Source: Tubiluchus corallicola (Eukaryota > Priapulida > Priapulimorpha > Priapulimorphida > Tubiluchidae). Taken from it: a stretch of 64,000 nt of DNA. The notes under the pieces are model-generated. The model had not been told where the DNA came from, did no database searches, and saw only the letters and a list, made by a program, of their open reading frames with translations. The position numbers and the translations under genes were made by a program. The first letter of the stretch is position 1, and every line of letters begins with the position of its first letter. The stretch covers positions 1 through 64,000 of the forward strand of contig JAQGDQ010000371.1 in NCBI GenBank assembly GCA_030141605.1, written 5' to 3'. Below are positions 59,483 to 64,000 of this stretch, piece by piece.

Positions 59483-59692
59483 TCATAGGACAATTTGTAA
59501 ATTAATAATGCTATGATGCTCTATTTGTATTTTTAAGTGTTTGCTCCACCGTGGCCAGGCATTCTTGTAGATCCCAGCACACCTTCTACTTAAAGAAAGC
59601 AATCTGTTCCAAACAGCACCCATCTGTAATAAGGCCAGGCTAGCTAAACAGGCCAATTCATATGTAAAATTAATGGCAAACAGACCCGGCAT
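59483..59692 (-). other. GC-richer island, open on the minus strand
   Basis: From an ATG at 59690-59692 the minus strand is open for 69 codons (MPGLFAINFTYELACLASLA at the start; NAWPRWSKHL later). Base composition is clearly less AT-rich than the surroundings. It could be an exon, a fragment of an unknown repeat or a conserved regulatory element. No splice model or family recognised. Confidence 0.25.
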
Positions 59693-60608
59693 TGCTGTAC
59701 GGCTGTGATTTTCTGACAAATTAGCTTGCTCCCGGAGCCAGGTCTATAAACGCACTAAAGCTGCAGACACTACATAATTGAGTGGCACGTTTAAAGACCC
59801 ACAATTCAGTGTGGGTTTATCACGGTCTACGAATATTTACCAGGTTCTTCGGTTTGTTCCCTGTGGCCTTTTTGAAAAATATTTTACTTTTTTAAAGCGG
59901 TCAATTTTCTCTGAATTTTTTTAAAATTATATTTTGTAAAATTTGTTAAACAAATTATTTTTGGTTTTATTGTTTATGGTTAAGCCTCTCTTTAAGTCCT
60001 CAAAATCGGCAGTTTCTGCTGCCAAAAGTTGTATAAATACCCCAATTCTCTTAATTTATTTATTCTTTTTTTCTGATTACTTGAAAAATATCAAGCCTAC
60101 AAATGCATTTCTTTTGCATAAATGCAAATCCATTTTGACTGAGACTAGATACAAATATGACAGTTTAATGTGAAACAAGGCTGTTTATTTGCATTAATCA
60201 TCATTTGGCTACTTTGTTACTATTTATCTATTATATTTATAGAACAAAGTCTGCAACTGGTATTACAAAAGAAAACACCTTTCGGTATAACTAGTAAAAC
60301 ATAGCAAACATTTTTATTTGGCACATGTAGCATATGCATGCATTACCCCCGTTTATCTTTGATATGTACAAAAGCTATTGACAATCAAGGCCATTTTAAT
60401 AACATTATGTGCATATATGCATTGAGAAAGCAAACTGTCTGAGTGCAGTGTGGTCTGGAATATATAATAGGCAAAATAATGTACTAATATTATCAAGTGT
60501 AATATCAAATTTGCATTGATGTTGCACTTTATAAAGTGTAATAATATATAATTTATACCTAAAAATACATTTACAACAAAAGAATCATACTTGAAAGTAT
60601 AAAATACA

Positions 60609-60650
60609 TTTTAATATTCAATTTGAAGTTTTTATTACTATCAATTTAGT

Positions 60651-60697
<47 letters not shown>

Positions 60698-60790
60698 CAA
60701 TATACTATATTATATTGAATATTATAAAATACATTTTAATATTCAATTTAAATTGAAGTTTTTATTACTATCAATATAGTCAATATATTC
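60609..60790. repeat. (TA)n microsatellite between two direct repeats
   Basis: A pure TA run (60652-60694) is flanked by two copies of TTTTAATATTCAATTT...GAAGTTTTTATTACTATCAAT (60609-60650 and 60733-60785). The second copy has a 6-bp insertion. Confidence 0.9.
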
Positions 60791-60839
60791 GAATAATATA
60801 TATATAGTACATATTCGAATAATATTTATAACAAAAGAA

Positions 60840-61700
60840 TGTGACAGTGTACAATGTCTTATTTTCCTAAAAAGGAACAAAGTGATGTAAAAAAACTACG
60901 TAGAGGAAAAGCACGTAGCGGTAAAAGTTTCAAAAATAGGCGCGCTGATGACGCTTAACCCGTGCCTCGATTTTGCTCCTGCGCAATTCAAACACCTTCT
61001 CCCCTGCCTGGCTTGACATGAAAAGAATACCTAATTTTTGCCTACAAATTTTCCCTTTTCTACGTTTTTTTGCACAAAACCCCCAGGTAATTTTTGCATG
61101 CAAGGGGTAAAGGGTCACACCATTTCTCATGAAACACCTATTCTCCAAGCAAGCCTCGATTTCGACTAATGCATGCAATTTTCACATCTACAAAGCAAGC
61201 GTTTGCCTTTCAATCTGTCAGCAAAAATTTTTTCCTACAATATCATGGTGTACCCTTGTCAAAGGGGTAAGAGGTCACTTGGGTAGTTACTCTTGAGTGG
61301 GAGCAACTAGACAGGTATGCACAAAGGCCCAGCTCTTTACAAAAGCACCTATAATGGCAGTCATTTCAGCATAACTGCTGCAAGGCTCTCAGCATGCTAC
61401 TTTTTCAACAAAAGAATATATAATGTTAATGTATACAATGCTCCCCAAAAAGCTGTTCATCACATCATAGGTGTTAAAGTAACTTAAACGTCAACCATTT
61501 GTGTGAACGAGAAGCATCCCTCATGCATGATGCAAGATGGCTGTTCGCGCAGTTCAATTTCTACAAAATCATTAAGTCAAAAAAATTTTCCCTTCTTTTT
61601 CCGTGATGCAAAGGCAAAATGCCACGGCTTAATCATCTTGTGTTTGAATGTGTGAGTGGATAAAACAAAGCAAACTTATTACAAGTAGTATGCAAATAAC
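60840..61700. other. No established gene
   Basis: Includes a GC-richer stretch (60900-61060) whose minus strand reads SSQAGEKVFELRRSKIEARV before a stop. It may be an exon or an old repeat. Nothing else recognised. Confidence 0.25.
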
Positions 61701-61704
61701 TCAC

Positions 61705-61742
61705 CCTGCGGCCGCTTGTAAATTCTTCAGGCTTCAGCTGCA
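61705..61742 (-). CDS. Candidate 38-nt microexon
   Basis: On the minus strand CTGTGTCGCAG (acceptor) and CCGCAGG|GTGAGTTAT (near-consensus donor) frame 38 nt. Two of the three frames have stops; the third reads QLKPEEFTSGRR, ending in phase 0. A second AG five bases in (GTGCAG) would give a 33-nt, phase 0-0 exon encoding LKPEEFTSGRR in the same frame. No partner exon was found. It is not in phase with the start-codon exon at 9018-9082 and so is not coding in that gene unless other exons intervene; it could be an untranslated exon or part of a different gene. Confidence 0.35.
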
Positions 61743-62009
61743 CTGCGACACAGTATGTGACAGATCAGAAAAAATCCATTAACATTCTATTCAAACAAAG
61801 GCACAAGCAGCCTGCAAATAAGTGCCACTGCTGCCACAGTTCGGCAAACCTGTTGACCGGACGGGCAGATACTATGCAACTCACAATGCAGAAGGGCCTA
61901 TTTTGGCTATTATGCTAAGAATGAAGCCAGTGTGTGTGTGTGTATGTCAACTTCTAGTCTGCTAAAGTTCGAGAAGCCAGTCAGTAGGGAGAGCAGTGAT
62001 GTAAAGTTC

Positions 62010-62350
62010 AGCTCATTTGCCAACAGCCAATATCATTGCACAAAAATTCGAATGTGATAATGATGAGATTAACGGTTGGACAAAAATGGCTTTTGCACAG
62101 ACTTCGTTTAAGTGCAGCCTAAAGAGGCTTCATTATTATTTATTCATGAGGATAATTTATGTATCTCTCTTGACAGCCAATCACTGCCCTGGCACATGTG
62201 TTTAATATAATTGCATTCCCATTATTCATGTGCTGTCCATCCCATACCTGCTTGACTCACATGCTGTTGCATAAACATGATAATGGCGTGACAGATATGC
62301 ATGCATTCATGGGATAATGTAAGCATTTTGATTCAACATGCAGTAGTAAC
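62010..62350. promoter_or_regulatory. Possible regulatory element rich in homeodomain sites
   Basis: Dense ATTA/TTAT cores, TTGACAGCCAATC (TGACAG TALE-like site next to a CCAAT box), TTATTTATTCATGAGGATAA and ATTCATG repeats occur in a repeat-free stretch. The style resembles developmental enhancers, but this rests on inspection only. Confidence 0.25.
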
Positions 62351-62853
62351 ATCCTGGGAGACTGAACTTATTTTTTAAAGTGACTGCCCTTCGACATCTG
62401 AGGTTTATATGTCCAAAGATATGTTGCAGAAAATGGCATGGTTAATACTGAAAAAAGTCACCGTATCTATCTAATGAATGCCATTTGAATGCAGCGAAAG
62501 CTTTTCGACAAGCTCACTAGATGGAGCCACATACGTTTTGTGCTGCTATTGTACTTGGCTGCTTAAAATGATGAACGAAAACAGAGGAAAACAGATAAGA
62601 AAATTCACTATTTGTCAGTTCAAACTAACACAAATTATCTCAAAAATAAAATTTGCAAAGAAAAAAATGGTTTTCTAGCTAATTTAACAGCCAATTTAGT
62701 TTTTACAAAGCTAATTCTCGCCAAGTTGCACTGACATTTTTCAAAATGCTTATTCCCAGCGTCAAGATGCGAAAATTGTATCTATACCACTTTATGATGA
62801 AGAAGTAGCAAGCTTAAATGATAGTTTATATAATAACTTTCTTATAATTGTAG

Positions 62854-62895
62854 TGCTAGATCCTTCACTGGCTTCATGGCTACATGCATTACTGG
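62854..62895 (+). CDS. Candidate small exon
   Basis: An acceptor TTTCTTATAATTGTAG and a donor ATTACTGG|GTGAGA frame 42 nt; the open frame LDPSLASWLHALL matches the phase left by 59329-59385. No terminal exon was found before the window ends. Confidence 0.2.
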
Positions 62896-62899
62896 GTGA

Positions 62900-64000
62900 G
62901 AAGCTTTGGTAACTTGTATCAAACTTCAATTTCCATAACACAAGATAAACTATGGATGACCATTTATCTAGATTGCTGACATGTCAACTGCAAACATAAG
63001 TTAGACCAGCTTTAAGATTGAGTTGATGTAAAACTGTGTAGAAACTTACAAATAAGTTATTTTTTCTTCTTCGAGTTTTTTTGTATATTGAAACCTATTA
63101 TTTCCATTTGTAAATGTACAGTTAACCATTACAGAATACTTGAAATTTCTGCTTAAAAAATTTAACACCATATACGCTGTTCCGGAACTCAATGTACATG
63201 GTTTCATTTATCATGTAAGATTAGCAAGTTAACTTTTTCTTCTCGAGACCCGAAGAACTGATTGATGAGAAGACGACTGCTAAAATTTCAGGAGATTACA
63301 ACAACCAAGCTAAAATAGGACCATTAATCACAAAAAACAAGATATGAGAACTTGTGACCAGCAAATTTAAATGTCTGTCAAATTGCAAACAGTTCCTTCA
63401 TTTGCAATGAAATCAGCACTATGTCTATCCTCAAAAAATCTTTCTATTTTTAAGAAACAAATAGTAAAAATATAGTCCATTAAGTGCTCTTTGTAGCCAC
63501 ACAGTGCAAAATTTCTTGATGAATTCATGCTGTGTTGAAAGTAGAGACTGCTGCAAATTAGAGGATCCAGCAGAAAAATACAGGAGTTAGGGCTGCAGAA
63601 ATGGGACATTGCCGCGATTTGACAATACAACAATAGATTTTCAACTGCACACTTTTTTTTCGAAAATTTGGACACAACATCATAATTACAAAGCTGGGTG
63701 GCAATCTATATGGTAATTAGTAAAATCTAATGCATGTGATAGTGTTAGTTTACACGCTCCTGAACTTTAAAAGATGCTATTCCAAGTTTCTAACATAAAG
63801 CAGTGATTCAAAAGATGCTTTAAAATGTAGGTAGTGACTTGATGTTTATTATAAAACTGCTAAATGGTAATTTGGTAAACTCTGAACATAGTCCAACATT
63901 CTCATATGCTCAGTATCAAGATGCCTAATGACATGGTACGTGATTTGTGACAAATGGACAAAAGCTACCAGAAAGTCATACATTGTAGATGACATTAATC
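62900..64000. other. No gene found
   Basis: AT-rich sequence to the right edge. A minus-strand open stretch (63367-63675) has no splice or homology support. Confidence 0.4.

Overview
This is a window of animal nuclear DNA, most likely from an invertebrate. It is AT-rich, with spliced exons bounded by GT..AG, polymerase-III-type SINEs, LINE 3' tails, many short DNA-transposon derivatives (MITEs), satellites and long microsatellites. Nothing looks bacterial, viral or organellar. I cannot name the phylum from the sequence alone. Long continuous open frames are absent, and most open stretches are by-products of repeats.

Left part (1-9.6 kb): the only gene model I support well lies here, on the minus strand and running off the left edge. 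It has a probable non-coding first exon near 9.46-9.54 kb with tandem GTGAGT donors, a start-codon exon (9018-9082), an acidic serine-rich exon (4633-4745) and a Gln/Leu/Asn-rich exon (1802-2002). All splice phases fit and the reading frame is continuous for 120 codons. The composition suggests the N-terminus of a nuclear regulator, but I do not recognise the family. Its introns hold a 94-bp tandem repeat, a LINE tail with an (ATT)n end, a hAT MITE, a ~470-bp direct duplication and a GAT microsatellite. Beyond its last visible exon, at the left edge, is a 91-bp satellite.

Middle part (9.6-46 kb): I find no convincing gene. It is a repeat landscape: a near-perfect fold-back element (12.6 kb), two fragments of one LINE in opposite orientation (13-14.2 kb), a transposon derivative that still carries the C-terminal tail of a transposase (16 kb), a T2/Kolobok-like TTAA element (18.2 kb), two 5S-rRNA-headed SINEs (27.7 and 37.2 kb, the latter full length with an 11-bp target duplication), a 41-bp minisatellite (31-32 kb), a hAT MITE with perfect 8-bp target duplication (34.4 kb), a piggyBac-type MITE (43.6 kb) and a 300-bp polypyrimidine tract (44.7 kb).

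Right part (46-64 kb): near 46.1 kb a tandem pair of RFX X-box motifs with a CCAAT box lies just upstream of an ATG with an open frame. Possible plus-strand exons follow at 53.7, 58.8, 59.0, 59.3 and 62.9 kb with compatible phases, but this model is speculative and has competing versions. A 38-nt minus-strand microexon candidate (61.7 kb) has strong splice signals. Two more piggyBac-type MITEs, an inverted repeat with ~270-bp arms, two local tandem duplications and several homeodomain-site-rich stretches occur here. I did not see a novel multi-gene system. The most useful observations are the phase-checked gene model, the X-box promoter candidate and the well-delimited mobile elements.
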